A DNA stretch of 64,000 bases from Mesostigma viride. Taxonomy: Eukaryota > Streptophyta > Mesostigmatophyceae > Mesostigmatales > Mesostigmataceae. Within the stretch, counting starts at the first letter, position 1; each line of letters opens with the position of its first letter. The position numbers and the translations under genes are program-made. The notes under the pieces are model-generated. The model was given only the letters and a program-made list of their open reading frames with translations, did no database searches and was not told where the DNA came from. The stretch lies in contig RPFO01000171.1 in NCBI GenBank assembly GCA_009746045.1, positions 1-64,000 on the forward strand, given 5' to 3'. This document shows, piece after piece, positions 30,041 through 41,723 of this stretch.

Positions 30041-32692
30041 GGATGTACATGTGAGTGGAGCCGGTCCTTGCGTGCGCGGTGTATGTACGTGTGTGTGCAG
30101 CCGCCCCTTGCGTGCGTGGTGTGTGTACATGTAAGTGCAGCCGCCCCTTGCGTGCGCGGTGTATGTACGTGTGTGTGCAGCCGCCCCAAGCGTGCGCGGT
30201 GTGTGTACATGTGAGTGCAGCTGCCCCAAGCGTGCGCGGTGTGTGTACATGTGTGTGCAGTTGCCCCTTGCGTGCGCGGTGGATGTACGTGTGTGTGCAT
30301 GCCGGCAATTGCGTGCATGGTGTGTGTACGTGTGTGTGCAGCCGCCCCTTGCGTGCGCGGTGTGTGTACGTGTGTGTGCACTCGCCCCTTGCGTGCGCGG
30401 TGGATGTACATGTGTGTGCAGCCGCCCCTTGCGTGCATGGTGTATGTCCATGTGTGGGCAGTTGCCCCTTGCGTGCGCGGCGTATGTACATGTTTTTGCA
30501 CTCGCCCCTTGCGTGCATGGTGTATGTATGTGTGTGTGCAGCCGCCCCTTGCGTGCGCGGTGGATGTACGTGTGTGTGCAGCCACCCCTTTCGTGCGCGG
30601 TGTATGTACATGTGAGTGCCGTCGCCCCAAGCGTGCATTTTGTGTGTAAGTGTGTGTGCAGCAGCCCCTTGCGTGCGCGGTGTATGTACGTGTGTGTGCA
30701 GCCGCCCCGTGGTTGCGCGGTGGATGTACATGTGAGTGGAGCCGGTCCTTGCGTGCGCGGTGTATGTACGTGTGTGTGCAGCCGCCCCTTGCGTGCGCGG
30801 TGTAGGTACGTATGTGTGCAGCCGCCCCTTGCGTGCGCGGTGTATGTACGTGTGTGTGCAGCCGCCCCAAGCGTGCGCGGTGTGTGTACATGTGAGTGCA
30901 GCTGCCCCAAGCGTGCGCGGTGTGTGTACATGTGTGTGCAGTTGCCCCTTGCGTGCGCGGTGGATGTACGTGTGTGTGCATGCCGGCAATTGCGTGCATG
31001 GTGTGTGTACGTGTGTGTGCAGCCGCCCCTTGCGTGCGCGGTGTGTGTACATGTGAGTGCCGTCGCCCCAAGCGTGCATTTTGTGTGTAAGTGTGTGTGC
31101 AGCCGCCCCTTGCGTGCGCGGTGTAGGTACGTGTGTGTGCAGCCGCCCCTTGCGTGCGCGGTGTATGTACGTGTGTGTGCAGCCGCCCCAAGCGTGCGCG
31201 GTGTGTGTACATGTGAGTGCAGCTGCCCCAAGCGTGCGCGGTGTGTGTACATGTGTGTGCAGTTGCCCCTTGCGTGCGCGGTGGATGTACGTGTGTGTGC
31301 ATGCCGGCAATTGCGTGCATGGTGTGTGTACGTGTGTGTGCAGCCGCCCCTTGCGTGCGCGGTGTGTGTACGTGTGTGTGCACTCGCCCCTTGCGTGCGC
31401 GGTGGATGTACATGTGTGTGCAGCCGCCCCTTGCGTGCATGGTGTATGTCCATGTGTGGGCAGTTGCCCCTTGCGTGCGCGGTGTATGTACATGTTTTTG
31501 CACTCGCCCCTTGCGTGCATGGTGTATGTATGTGTGTGTGCAGCCGCCCCTTGCGTGCGCGGTGGATGTACGTGTGTGTGCAGCCACCCCTTTCGTGCGC
31601 GGTGTATGTACATGTGAGTGCCGTCGCCCCAAGCGTGCATTTTGTGTGTAAGTGTGTGTGCAGCAGCCCCTTGCGTGCGCGGTGTATGTACGTGTGTGTG
31701 CAGCCGCCCCGTGGTTGCGCGGTGGATGTACATGTGAGTGGAGCCGGTCCTTGCGTGCGCGGTGTATGTACGTGTGTGTGCAGCCGCCCCTTGCGTGCGC
31801 GGTGTAGGTACGTATGTGTGCAGCCGCCCCTTGCGTGCGCGGTGTATGTACGTGTGTGTGCAGCCGCCCCAAGCGTGCGCGGTGTGTGTACATGTGAGTG
31901 CAGCTGCCCCAAGCGTGCGCGGTGTGTGTACATGTGTGTGCAGTTGCCCCTTGCGTGCGCGGTGGATGTACGTGTGTGTGCATGCCGGCAATTGCGTGCA
32001 TGGTGTGTGTACGTGTGTGTGCAGCCGCCCCTTGCGTGCGCGGTGTGTGTACATGTGAGTGCCGTCGCCCCAAGCGTGCATTTTGTGTGTAAGTGTGTGT
32101 GCAGCCGCCCCTTGCGTGCGCGGTGTAGGTACGTGTGTGTGCAGCCGCCCAAAGCGTGCGCGGTGTGTGTACGTGTGTGTGCAGCCGCCCCAAGCGTGCG
32201 CGGTGTGTGTACATGTGAGTGCAGCTGCCCCAAGCGTGCGCGGTGTGTGTACATGTGTGTGCAGTTGCCCCTTGCGTGCGCGGTGGATGTACGTGTGTGT
32301 GCATGCCGGCCCTTGCGTGCATGGTGTGTGTACGTGTGTGTGCAGCCGCCCCTTGCGTGCGCGGTGTGTGTACGTGTGTGTGCACTCGCCCCTTGCGTGC
32401 GCGGTGTATGTACGTGTGTGTGCAGCCGCCCCTTGCGTGCGCGGTGTAGGTACGTGTGTGTGCAGCCGCCCCAAGCGTGCGCGGTGTATGTATGTGTGTG
32501 TGCAGCCGCCCCTTGCGTGCGCGGTGGATGTACGTGTGTGTGCAGCCACCCCTTTCGTGCGCGGTGTATGTACATGTGAGTGCCGTCGCCCCAAGCGTGC
32601 ATTTTGTGTGTAAGTGTGTGTGCAGCAGCCCCTTGCGTGCGCGGTGTATGTACGTGTGTGTGCAGCCGCCCCGTGGTTGCGCGGTGGATGTA
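30041..32692. repeat. 40-bp satellite array, block 7
   Basis: About 66 units with a clear 1002-bp higher-order repeat: the marker GAGTGGAGCCGGTCC recurs at about 30053, 30734 and 31736. It ends ATGTA, the target duplication of B2. Confidence 0.97.
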
Positions 32693-33223
32693 TGTCAGGA
32701 TATGCCCCAATATGCCTGACAGTCTTTTTATTGAGTGTGCTAGTTTCGGGTATACCGGAACTTATATGACTACTTTCTTCTACATTTTACTAAATATATT
32801 AGTTAGCTAAATATATTAGTTAGCTGACATCCGTACCCTAGTGGTACTGTAACCAGTGGTACTGTAGCCAGTGGTACTGTAGCCGTCTGACAAAATTTGC
32901 CTGGCTCCGCGCTATGCGCCGACCCTATGTTCACTAAGTGCTGCTCTGGAGGCGCAATGTCCTTGTACTTGCATACTAGTGATCTGACGCATCATTTTAG
33001 TGTTGATGTAAGCCACCCACTTGTGTGTGGCGGCTGGATGCACTTTAACTTATACCGTAGATTATTTCCAGATCGACGGATACTGCGACAGTGTGTTTTT
33101 CCACTTAATGTTGCCCCTGCAATTGTCATGGCTACCCGTTTGTACGCCGACTCAAAGTCAATATATAAAATCAGTAAAGCATTATTCGATCTTTAAGCCT
33201 GCCACCTGTCTTACATTTTGACA
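32693..33223 (+). repeat. 5' LTR of element B2
   Basis: 531 bp, TGTCAGGATATGCC...TACATTTTGACA. Confidence 0.93.
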
Positions 33224-33537
33224 TGGTATCGAGCGGGGTGGCCTACTAAATTGCTGAAACTGGTCCGATTTATCGGGCAAATTGACTCCCTGAATCCGAC
33301 GTCGGCACTTTATGCCAGTCGTGCATATCCTAGACGGGCTTCCCTGTATCGAAATTCAAGAACTCCAGTATTTAGACGATCGTCTCTACCTCGTATTTGC
33401 TGTTCTCAACCATCGTCGCATATTAGTCTTAATCTTTACCATTACGGATTGAGCGTCTCCGGCTTTCTCGGCTGTCTCCAGATTTTCACCTTGCCGAGAC
33501 TCGGTTGTGACCAGATTTTAACCTTGCCGAGACAATC

Positions 33538-34431
33538 ATGTCCGCAGCCGCGACAGCAGCAGCTACGAAAGCGACGAAAGATCTCAACATCTTACAGGCC
33601 TGCAAAAATATTACACAGTTCGACGGCCTCGACCCAGTAAAGTGGGATAACACGAAGATTCCTTTTCTGGCCGTAGTGACAGCATTCGGGATGCTGTCTG
33701 TCCTGCTTGGCACCGAGGTCAATGAGGAACGCGACCTGATTCTTTTTGCGGCCCTTTGTCAGTGCCTCGTTGGACCGGCACTCAAAGTGGCAAACAGTGT
33801 TACTCAGAAAACTGGCAGCGTGGCATATCATCGCATCTGTGAAGAATATGAGCATCTCAAACTGCAGATGAGCAACCGGCGAGCACTACGCCGCAAGCTA
33901 AATCGAATGAAGCTGGAACCCGGCGTCACAATGCGGCAATATATAACCGACGGGGAATTAACTTATAACGACCTGATTGCCACCGGCGCCAAAATGGCAC
34001 CCGAGGATCTGGCCGAGAATCTGCTCGCCGGCGTGACCGAGGAGTTGCTTCCGTCCCTTGCACAATTGAACCTTGGGGACGGTATCACCCTACAGGAAAC
34101 TAAGGCGGCACTTCTTAAGGCCTGGGACCTTGTGCACGGTAACAAAGATTCCGCGGAGGCCACCGGGGTGTATCATACCTCCCACTCTGGACGCGGTGGC
34201 CGTGGCACCGGCCGTGGCAGGGGGCGTGGCGGTCACAATGGCGGGACCCAGCGGCCCAGCTGCACCCACTGCGGTCGCACCTCTCATCAGGAGCCCACCT
34301 GCTGGTGGAAGTACCCTCACCTACGGAACACTCGCGGCAACACCGGCGGGCCCGCCGCCCACCACACCACCGACACCCCACCGGCGCCCTCCCACGAGGC
34401 CCACGACCTCCCCCCCGGTTTCTGCTTCTAA
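33538..34431 (+). CDS. gag: Gag-like protein of family B, copy 2, frameshifted tail (297 aa)
   Basis: Same capsid domain, Gly/Arg segment and zinc knuckle CTHCGRTSHQEPTC as copy B1. Seven C's in place of six near 34410 shift the frame, so the protein ends after LPPGFCF and lacks about 59 residues of the Pro/Ala-rich tail. That tail remains open in the next frame to 34609. The capsid and nucleocapsid parts are complete, so function may survive. A homopolymer miscount in sequencing is an equal possibility. Confidence 0.85.
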   Translation: MSAAATAAATKATKDLNILQACKNITQFDGLDPVKWDNTKIPFLAVVTAFGMLSVLLGTEVNEERDLILFAALCQCLVGPALKVANSVTQKTGSVAYHRICEEYEHLKLQMSNRRALRRKLNRMKLEPGVTMRQYITDGELTYNDLIATGAKMAPEDLAENLLAGVTEELLPSLAQLNLGDGITLQETKAALLKAWDLVHGNKDSAEATGVYHTSHSGRGGRGTGRGRGRGGHNGGTQRPSCTHCGRTSHQEPTCWWKYPHLRNTRGNTGGPAAHHTTDTPPAPSHEAHDLPPGFCF

Positions 34432-34609
34432 ACGTCTTATCCAGCTCCCCCGGGACAGGGAACAAGGGGTAGCAGCCAGCTGGGCCCAGCTAGCACCAGA
34501 CGTGGGCCCTGGAGCTTTTCAACCTGCACTGCAGCAGGCGACAGCAGCCAGCCCCCCCAACCCGTCCTCTGGCCCTCCTGCATTGCTAGCGGCTAGTCGC
34601 CCACCCTGA

Positions 34610-34998
34610 CAGACGTGACAGGTGCAGGTCTTCATGCCAGCAGCCAGCAGTGACCAGTACTGCAGTACCAGCATCAACCAGTCAACCTGTGTTCTTTTCT
34701 CCTGTGGCGCACTCCCAGGGACACCTGGGGGCCACCGGATGTCTTTCCAGGGTCCCAGCATTTTACCAGCAACAGCAGCAACAACCAAGTTTTTTCGAGG
34801 GTCCCCGGCATTCTCCCAGCAACAGCCACTGTGGCGCACTCCCAGGGACACCTGGGGGCTACAGTCATCAGTCTCCTCTCAGCTCCAACCAGATAGCCGT
34901 GTAAGGGGGGTGCCAGGGGAGTGTACCCGGCTATACCCTCACTAGCTATAGGTCTCTCTGAGCAAGGGGGGGAACAGGCACATTGTATGCAAGGGGGG
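34610..34998 (+). other. 3' interior of B2 with G-run hairpin module
   Basis: No gene. It has two copies of CACTCCCAGGGACACCTGGG (about 34710 and 34838), CAGCAACAACAGC-like repeats, the TAGCCGTGTAAGGGGGGT / GTACCCGGCTAT module at about 34892-34937, and three G-runs ending in the polypurine tract at 34990-34998. Confidence 0.7.
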
Positions 34999-35529
34999 TG
35001 TCAGGATATGCCCCAATATGCCTGACAGTCTTTTTATTGAGTGTGCTAGTTTCGGGTATACCGGAACTTATATGACTACTTTCTTCTACATTTTACTAAA
35101 TATATTAGTTAGCTAAATATATTAGTTAGCTGACATCCGTACCCTAGTGGTACTGTAACCAGTGGTACTGTAGCCAGTGGTACTGTAGCCGTCTGACAAA
35201 ATTTGCCTGGCTCCGCGCTACGCGCCGACCCTATGTTCACTAAGTGCTGCTCTGGAGGCGCAATGTCCTTGTACTTGCATACTAGTGATCTGACGCATCA
35301 TTTTAGTGTTGATGTAAGCCACCCACTTGTGTGTGGCGGCTGGATGCACTTTAACTTATACCGTAGATTATTTCCAGATCGACGGATACTGCGACAGTGT
35401 GTTTTTCCACTTAATGTTGCCCCTGCAATTGTCATGGCTACCCGTTTGTACGCCGACTCAAAGTCAATATATAAAATCAGTAAAGCATTATTCGATCTTT
35501 AAGCCTGCCACCTGTCTTACATTTTGACA
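34999..35529 (+). repeat. 3' LTR of element B2
   Basis: 531 bp copy of 32693-33223. Confidence 0.93.
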
Positions 35530-38500
35530 ATGTACATGTGAGTGGAGCCGGTCCTTGCGTGCGCGGTGTATGTACGTGTGTGTGCAGCCGCCCCTTGCGT
35601 GCGTGGTGTGTGTACATGTAAGTGCAGCCGCCCCTTGCGTGCGCGGTGTAGGTACGTGTGTGTGCAGCCGTCCCTTGCGTGCGCGGTGTGTGTACGTGTG
35701 TGTGCAGCCGCCCCTTGCGTGCATGGTGAGTGTAAGTGTGTGTGCAGCAGCCCCTTGCGTGCGCAGTGTATGTACGTGTGTGTGCAGCCGCCCCTTGCGT
35801 GCGCGGTGTGTGTACTGTGTGTGCATGCCGGCCCTTGCGTGCATGGTGTGTGTACGTGTGTGTGCAGCCGCCCCTTGCATGGGCGGTGTATGTACAATTG
35901 AGTGCAGCCGGCCCTTGCGTGCGCGGTGGATGTACATGTGTGGGCAGTTGCCCCTTGCGTGTGCGGTGTATGTACATGTGTTTGCACTCGCCCCTTGCGT
36001 GCGCGGTGGATGTACATGTGTGTGCAGCCGAACCTTGCGTGCATGGTGTGTGTACCTGTGCGTGAAGTCGCTCCTTGCGTGCATGGTGTGTGTACGTGTG
36101 TGTGCAGCCGTCCCTTGCGTGCGCGGTGTGTGTACGTGTGTGTGCAGCCGCCCCTTGCGTGCATGGTGAGTGTAAGTGTGTGTGCAGCAGCCCCTTGCGT
36201 GCGCAGTGTATGTACGTGTGTGTGCAGCCGCCCCTTGCGTGCGCGGTGTGTGTACTGTGTGTGCATGCCGGCCCTTGCGTGCATGGTGTGTGTACGTGTG
36301 TGTGCAGCCGCCCCTTGCATGGGCGGTGTATGTACAATTGAGTGCAGCCGGCCCTTGCGTGCGCGGTGGATGTACATGTGTGGGCAGTTGCCCCTTGCGT
36401 GTGCGGTGTATGTACATGTGTTTGCACTCGCCCCTTGCGTGCGCGGTGGATGTACATGTGTGTGCAGCCGAACCTTGCGTGCATGGTGTGTGTACCTGTG
36501 CGTGAAGTCGCTCCTTGCGTGCATGGTGTGTGTACGTGTGTGTGCAGCCGCCCCTTGCGTGCATGGTGTGTGTACGTTTGTGTGCAGTTGCCCCTTGCGT
36601 GCGCGGTGTATGTACGTGTGTGTGCAGCCGGCCCTTGCGTGCGCGGTGTGTGTACATGTGAGTGCAGCCGCCCCAAGCGTGTGTACATGTGTGTGCAGTT
36701 GCCCCTTGCGTGCGCGGTGGATGTACGTGTGTGTGCATGCCGGCAATTGCGTGCATGGTGTGTGTACGTGTGTGTGCAGCCGCCCCTTGCGTGCGCGGTG
36801 TGTGTACGTGTGTGTGAATCCTTGTCCTTGCGTGCATGGTGTATGTACATGTGGGTGCAGCCGCCCCTTGCGTGCGCGGTGTATGCCAGTGTGTGTGCAT
36901 GCCGGCCCTTGCGTGCATGGTGTGTGTAAGTGTGTGTGCAGCCGCCCCGAGCGTGTGTACATGTGTGTGCAGTTGCCCCTTGCGTGCGCAGTGGATGTAC
37001 GTGTGTGTGCATGCCGGCAATTGCGTGCATGGTGTGTGTACGTGTGTGTGCAGCCGCCCCTTTCGTGCGCGGTGTGTGTACGTGTGTGTGCACTCGCCCC
37101 TTGCGTGCGCGGTGTATGTACGTGTGTGCAGCCGCCCCTTGCGTGCGCGGTGTATGCCAGTGTGTGTGCATGCCGGCCCTTGCGTGCATGGTGTGTGTAA
37201 GTGTGTGTGCAGCCCCTTGCGTGCATGGTGTATGTACGTGTGTGTGCAGCCGCCCCTTGCGTGCGCGGTGTGTGTACGTATGTGTGCAGCCGCCCCTTGC
37301 GTGCGCGGTGTATGTACGTGTGTGTGCAGCCGCCCCTTGCGTGCGCGGTGTATGTACGTGTGTGTGCAGCCGCCCCAAGCGTGCGCGGTGTGTGTACATG
37401 TGAGTGCAGCTGCCCCAAGCGTGCGCGGTGTGTGTACATGTGTGTGCAGTTGCCCCTTGCGTGCGCGGTGGATGTACGTGTGTGTGCATGCCGGCAATTG
37501 CGTGCATGGTGTGTGTACGTGTGTGTGCAGCCGCCCCTTGCGTGCGCGGTGTGTGTACATGTGTGTGCAGCCGCCCCTTGCGTGCGCGGTGTAGGTACGT
37601 GTGTGTGCAGCCGCCCCAAGCGTGCGCGGTGTGTGTACATGTGTGTGCAGTTGCCCCTTGCGTGCGCGGTGGATGTACGTGTGTGTGCATGCCGGCAATT
37701 GCGTGCATGGTGTGTGTACGTGTGTGTGCAGCCGCCCCTTGCGTGCGCGGTGTGTGTACGTGTGTGTGCACTCGCCCCTTGCGTGCGCGGTGGATGTACA
37801 TGTGTGTGCAGCCGCCCCTTGCGTGCATGGTGTATGTCCATGTGTGGGCAGTTGCCCCTTGCGTGCGCGGTGTATGTACATGTGTGTGCACTCGCCCCTT
37901 GCGTGCATGGTGCATGTATGTATGTGTGTGTGCAGCCGCCCCTTGCGTGCGCGGTGGATGTACGTGTGTGTGCAGCCACCCCTTTCGTGCGCGGTGTATG
38001 TACATGTGAGTGCCGTCGCCCCAAGCGTGCATTTTGTGTGTAAGTGTGTGTGCAGCAGCCCCTTGCGTGCGCGGTGTATGTACGTGTGTGTGCAGCCGCC
38101 CCGTGGTTGCGCGGTGGATGTACATGTGAGTGGAGCCGGTCCTTGCGTGCGCGGTGTATGTACGTGTGTGTGCAGCCGCCCCTTGCGTGCGTGGTGTGTG
38201 TACATGTAAGTGCAGCCGCCCCTTGCGTGCGCGGTGTATGTACGTGTGTGTGCAGCCGTCCCTTGCGTGCGCGGTGTGTGTACGTGTGTGTGCAGCCGCC
38301 CCTCGCGTGCATGGTGAGTGTAAGTGTGTGTGCAGCAGCCCCTTGCGTGCGCAGTGTATGTACGTGTGTGTGCAGCCGCCCCTTGCGTGCGCGGTGTGTG
38401 TACTGTGTGTGCATGCCGGCCCTTGCGTGCATGGTGTGTGTACGTGTGTGTGCAGCCGCCCCGTGGTTGCGCGGTGTATGTACATGTGTGTGCAGTTGCC

Positions 38501-39679
38501 CCTTGCGTGCGCGGTGTATGTACGTGTGTGTGCAGCCGCCCCTTGCGTGCGCGGTGGATGTACATGTGTTTGCACTCGCCCCTTGCGTGCGCGGTGGATG
38601 TACATGTGTGTGCAGCCGAACCTTGCGTGCATGGTGTGTGTACCTGTGCGTGAAGTCGCTCCTTGCGTGCATGGTGTGTGTACGTGTGTGTGCAGCCGCC
38701 CCTTGCGTGCATGGTGTGTACGTGTGTGTGCAGTTGCCCCTTGCGTGCGCGGTGTATGTACGTGTGTGTGCAGCCGGCCCTTGCGTGCGCGGTGTGTGTA
38801 CATGTGAGTGCAGCCGGCCCTTGCGTGCGCGGTGGATGTACATGTGTGGGCAGTTGCCCCTTGCGTGCGCGGTGTATGTACATGTGTTTGCACTCGCCCC
38901 TTGCGTGCGCGGTGGATGTACATGTGTGTGCAGCCGAACCTTGCGTGCATGGTGTGTGTACCTGTGCGTGAAGTCGCTCCTTGCGTGCATGGTGTGTGTA
39001 CGTGTGTGTGCAGCCGCCCCTTGCGTGCGCGGTGTAGGTACGTGTGTGTGCAGCCGCCCCTTGCGTGCGCGGTGTATGTACGTGTGTGTGCAGCCGGCCC
39101 TTGCGTGCATGGTGTGTGTACGTGTGTGTGCAGCCGGCCCTTGCGTGCGCGGTGGATGTACATGTGTGTGCAGTCGCCCCTTGCGTGCGCGGTGTAGGTA
39201 CGTATGTGTGCAGCCGCCCCTTGCGTGCGCGGTGTATGTACGTGTGTGTGCAGCCGCCCCGTGGTTGCGCGGTGTATGTACATGTGTGTGCAGTTGCCCC
39301 TTGCGTGCGCGGTGTATGTACGTGTGTGTGCAGCCGGCCCTTGCGTGCGCGGTGGATGTACATGTGAGTGCAGCCGGCCCTTGCGTGCATGGTGTGTGTA
39401 CGTGTGTGTGCAGCCGCCCCTTGCGTGCATGGTGTATGTACATGTGAGTGCAGCCGGCCCTTGCGTGCATGGTGTGTGTACGTGTGTGTGCAGCCGCCCC
39501 TTGCGTGCGCGGTGTATGTACGTGTGTGCGCACTCGCCCCTTGCGTGCGCGGTGTATGTACGTGTGTGTGCAGTTGCCCCTTGCGTGCGCGGTGGATGTA
39601 CGTGTGTGTGCAGCCGCCCCTTGCGTGCGCGGTGTGTGTACGTGTATGTGCAGCCGCCCCTTGCGTGCATGTACATGTG
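35530..39679. repeat. 40-bp satellite array, block 8 (right end)
   Basis: About 104 units. A 440-bp (11-unit) higher-order repeat occurs at 35680-36540 (marker ACAATTGAGTGCAGCCGG near 35893 and 36333). The array stops abruptly after GCATGTACATGTGTGAAG at about 39679. Confidence 0.96.
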
Positions 39680-39789
39680 TGAAGAAATAAGCAATAGTGA
39701 ATGAAATAGTAAAAAGAAAATCATTCCAGCATATGTATGTACAAGTTTTTAGTAGTACACTATGACTATCGTCAAATATAACAATTTTC
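39680..39789. other. AT-rich junction
   Basis: 110 bp of AT-rich single-copy-looking DNA between the satellite and the CA-rich tract. No gene or signal seen. Confidence 0.6.
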
Positions 39790-41585
39790 TATATTTTCAT
39801 ACACACACGAACAACACACCCAACACACACACACACTATGTTTGCACCCAAGACACACACCAACACCTAAAAACAAGACACCAACACACAAGACAGCCAT
39901 GCAACACACACCCAACACACACACGCAACACACACATAACACACCTAAGTATAGTTGTTATAACACACAACACACAGGTACATCCCGCCCCCCCCACACA
40001 CAACACCAACACATGACAATTAACAGGCCACAACACACACACTGACACACATGCCCCAACACACACACACACATGCCCCAACACACACACACATGCCCCA
40101 ACACTGCACACACAACAACACCCAAACACACACCACACACACAAAAGACACCCAACACACATACCGAAAACACGCACACACAACACCTACTAAAAACAAG
40201 ACACCAACACACAAGACACCCAACACACACCCACACACACACACACACACAATGTTTGCACCGGTCGGCCCACGACACCCACACCCAACACACACATAAC
40301 ACACCTAAGTAACACACAACACACACGTACATCCCCCCCCCCCACACACACAACACCAACACATGACAATTAACATGCCACAACACACACACATGCCCCA
40401 ACACACACACACACATGCCCCAACACTGCACACACAACAACACCCAAACACATACCACACACACACAAGACACCCAACACACATACCGAAAACACGCACA
40501 CACAACACCTACCAAAAACACCAAACACACAAGACACCCAACACACACCCAACACACACACACACACAATGTTTGCACCCACGACACACACACCAACACC
40601 TAAAAATAAGACACCAACACACAACACACGTACACGTACATCCCCCCCCCCACAACACCAACAATAACATGCAAACAACACACACACAACACACCTAAGT
40701 CACACACACAACACACACGTACTTTCCCCCCCCCACACCCAACACCAACACACAAGACACTTTGCACACACCCTACACACACCCACACCCTTTATGAACA
40801 CATGTACACCCAACACACACACGCAACACACACCTAGGTCGATCACACACAACACACACAAAACACACCTAAGTCACACACAACACACACGTACACCCCC
40901 CCACACAAACCCAATACCAACACACAAGACACTTGGCCCCCCCCCACCCACCCACACACCCACACCCACACCCACACCACACATCCAACACACACAACAC
41001 ACACACTACACACTTAAGTCACACACAACACACACATAACACACCTAAGTCACACACAACACACACGTCCATCCCCCCCCCACACTCAACACCAATACAT
41101 GACAATTAACATGCACACAACACACACACGCACACGCCCCAACACACACACACACAACATACATACACAGAGCACACACACACGCCTCAACACACATACC
41201 GAACACACACACACAAGACACCCAACACACATACCGAACACACACACACACACACACACTATGTTTGCACCCGACATACACACACCCAACACCTACTAAA
41301 AACAAGAAACCAACACACAAGACACCCTACACACACACAACACACACACACACAACACATATCCAACACAAACAACACACACACCTAAGTCACACACACA
41401 ACACACCTACTAAGTCACACACACAACACACATGTACCTCCCCCCCCCCACACCCAACATCAACACACAAGACACTTTGCACACACCCTACACGCCCCCG
41501 CACCTTCATGAATGCACCCAACACACACACACAACACACACGCCCCAACACACATACCCAACATTCACACAACACACCCAACATA
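39790..41585. repeat. CA-rich degenerate repeat tract
   Basis: About 1.8 kb dominated by ACACAC and CCAACACAC on the plus strand. Longer sub-repeats recur, e.g. ACACAATGTTTGCACCC at about 39836, 40250, 40567 and 41260, followed by AAAACAAGACACCAACACAC, and C-runs after CACGTACATC. Reading frames on both strands are compositional and not credible genes. Confidence 0.9.
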
Positions 41586-41597
41586 TAAGGGTAAATA

Positions 41598-41630
41598 TGG
41601 TTTAGGAGTGTAGGGGTTTAGGGTTTAAGG
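41598..41630 (+). repeat. Short interstitial telomere-like sequence
   Basis: GGTTTAGGAGTGTAGGGG then TTTAGGGTTTAAGG: one perfect and several degenerate TTTAGGG units, the telomere repeat of many plants and algae. Too short to prove a telomere remnant. Confidence 0.4.
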
Positions 41631-41723
41631 CCTACCATACACCCGTATGTAAAAATGCAACAACACGCCAAGTCATCCGCCACCATGCAAAAATATATAA
41701 ACACAACTGGTCATCCTCAACAA

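Larger units (their letters stand above)
32693..35529 (+). mobile_element. LTR retrotransposon family B, copy 2 (gag only)
   Basis: 2837 bp, plus orientation, LTRs 32693-33223 and 34999-35529 (531 bp each, one visible difference at 32914/35220). ATGTA flanks both sides (32688-32692 and 35530-35534). The primer site TGGTATCGAGCGGGG is at 33224; the polypurine tract CAAGGGGGG precedes the 3' LTR. It is very close to B1 in the interior but has one extra C in a C-run near 34410-34417 that breaks the gag tail. Confidence 0.95.

Noticed and set aside
33218-33640. 140-codon frame in the B2 leader overlapping gag
   Set aside because: It begins within the primer site and overlaps gag out of frame. 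Leader repeats explain it; no motif.
35477-39724. Reading frames of 1300-1415 codons on the minus strand (His/Thr-rich) and similar ones in every satellite block
   Set aside because: The 40-bp unit has almost no CTA, TTA or TCA on the plus strand, so all three minus frames stay open automatically. Three equally long overlapping frames argue against coding.
39790-41585. Cys/Val-rich minus-strand proteins in the CA-rich tract
   Set aside because: Low-complexity translation of CA repeats.
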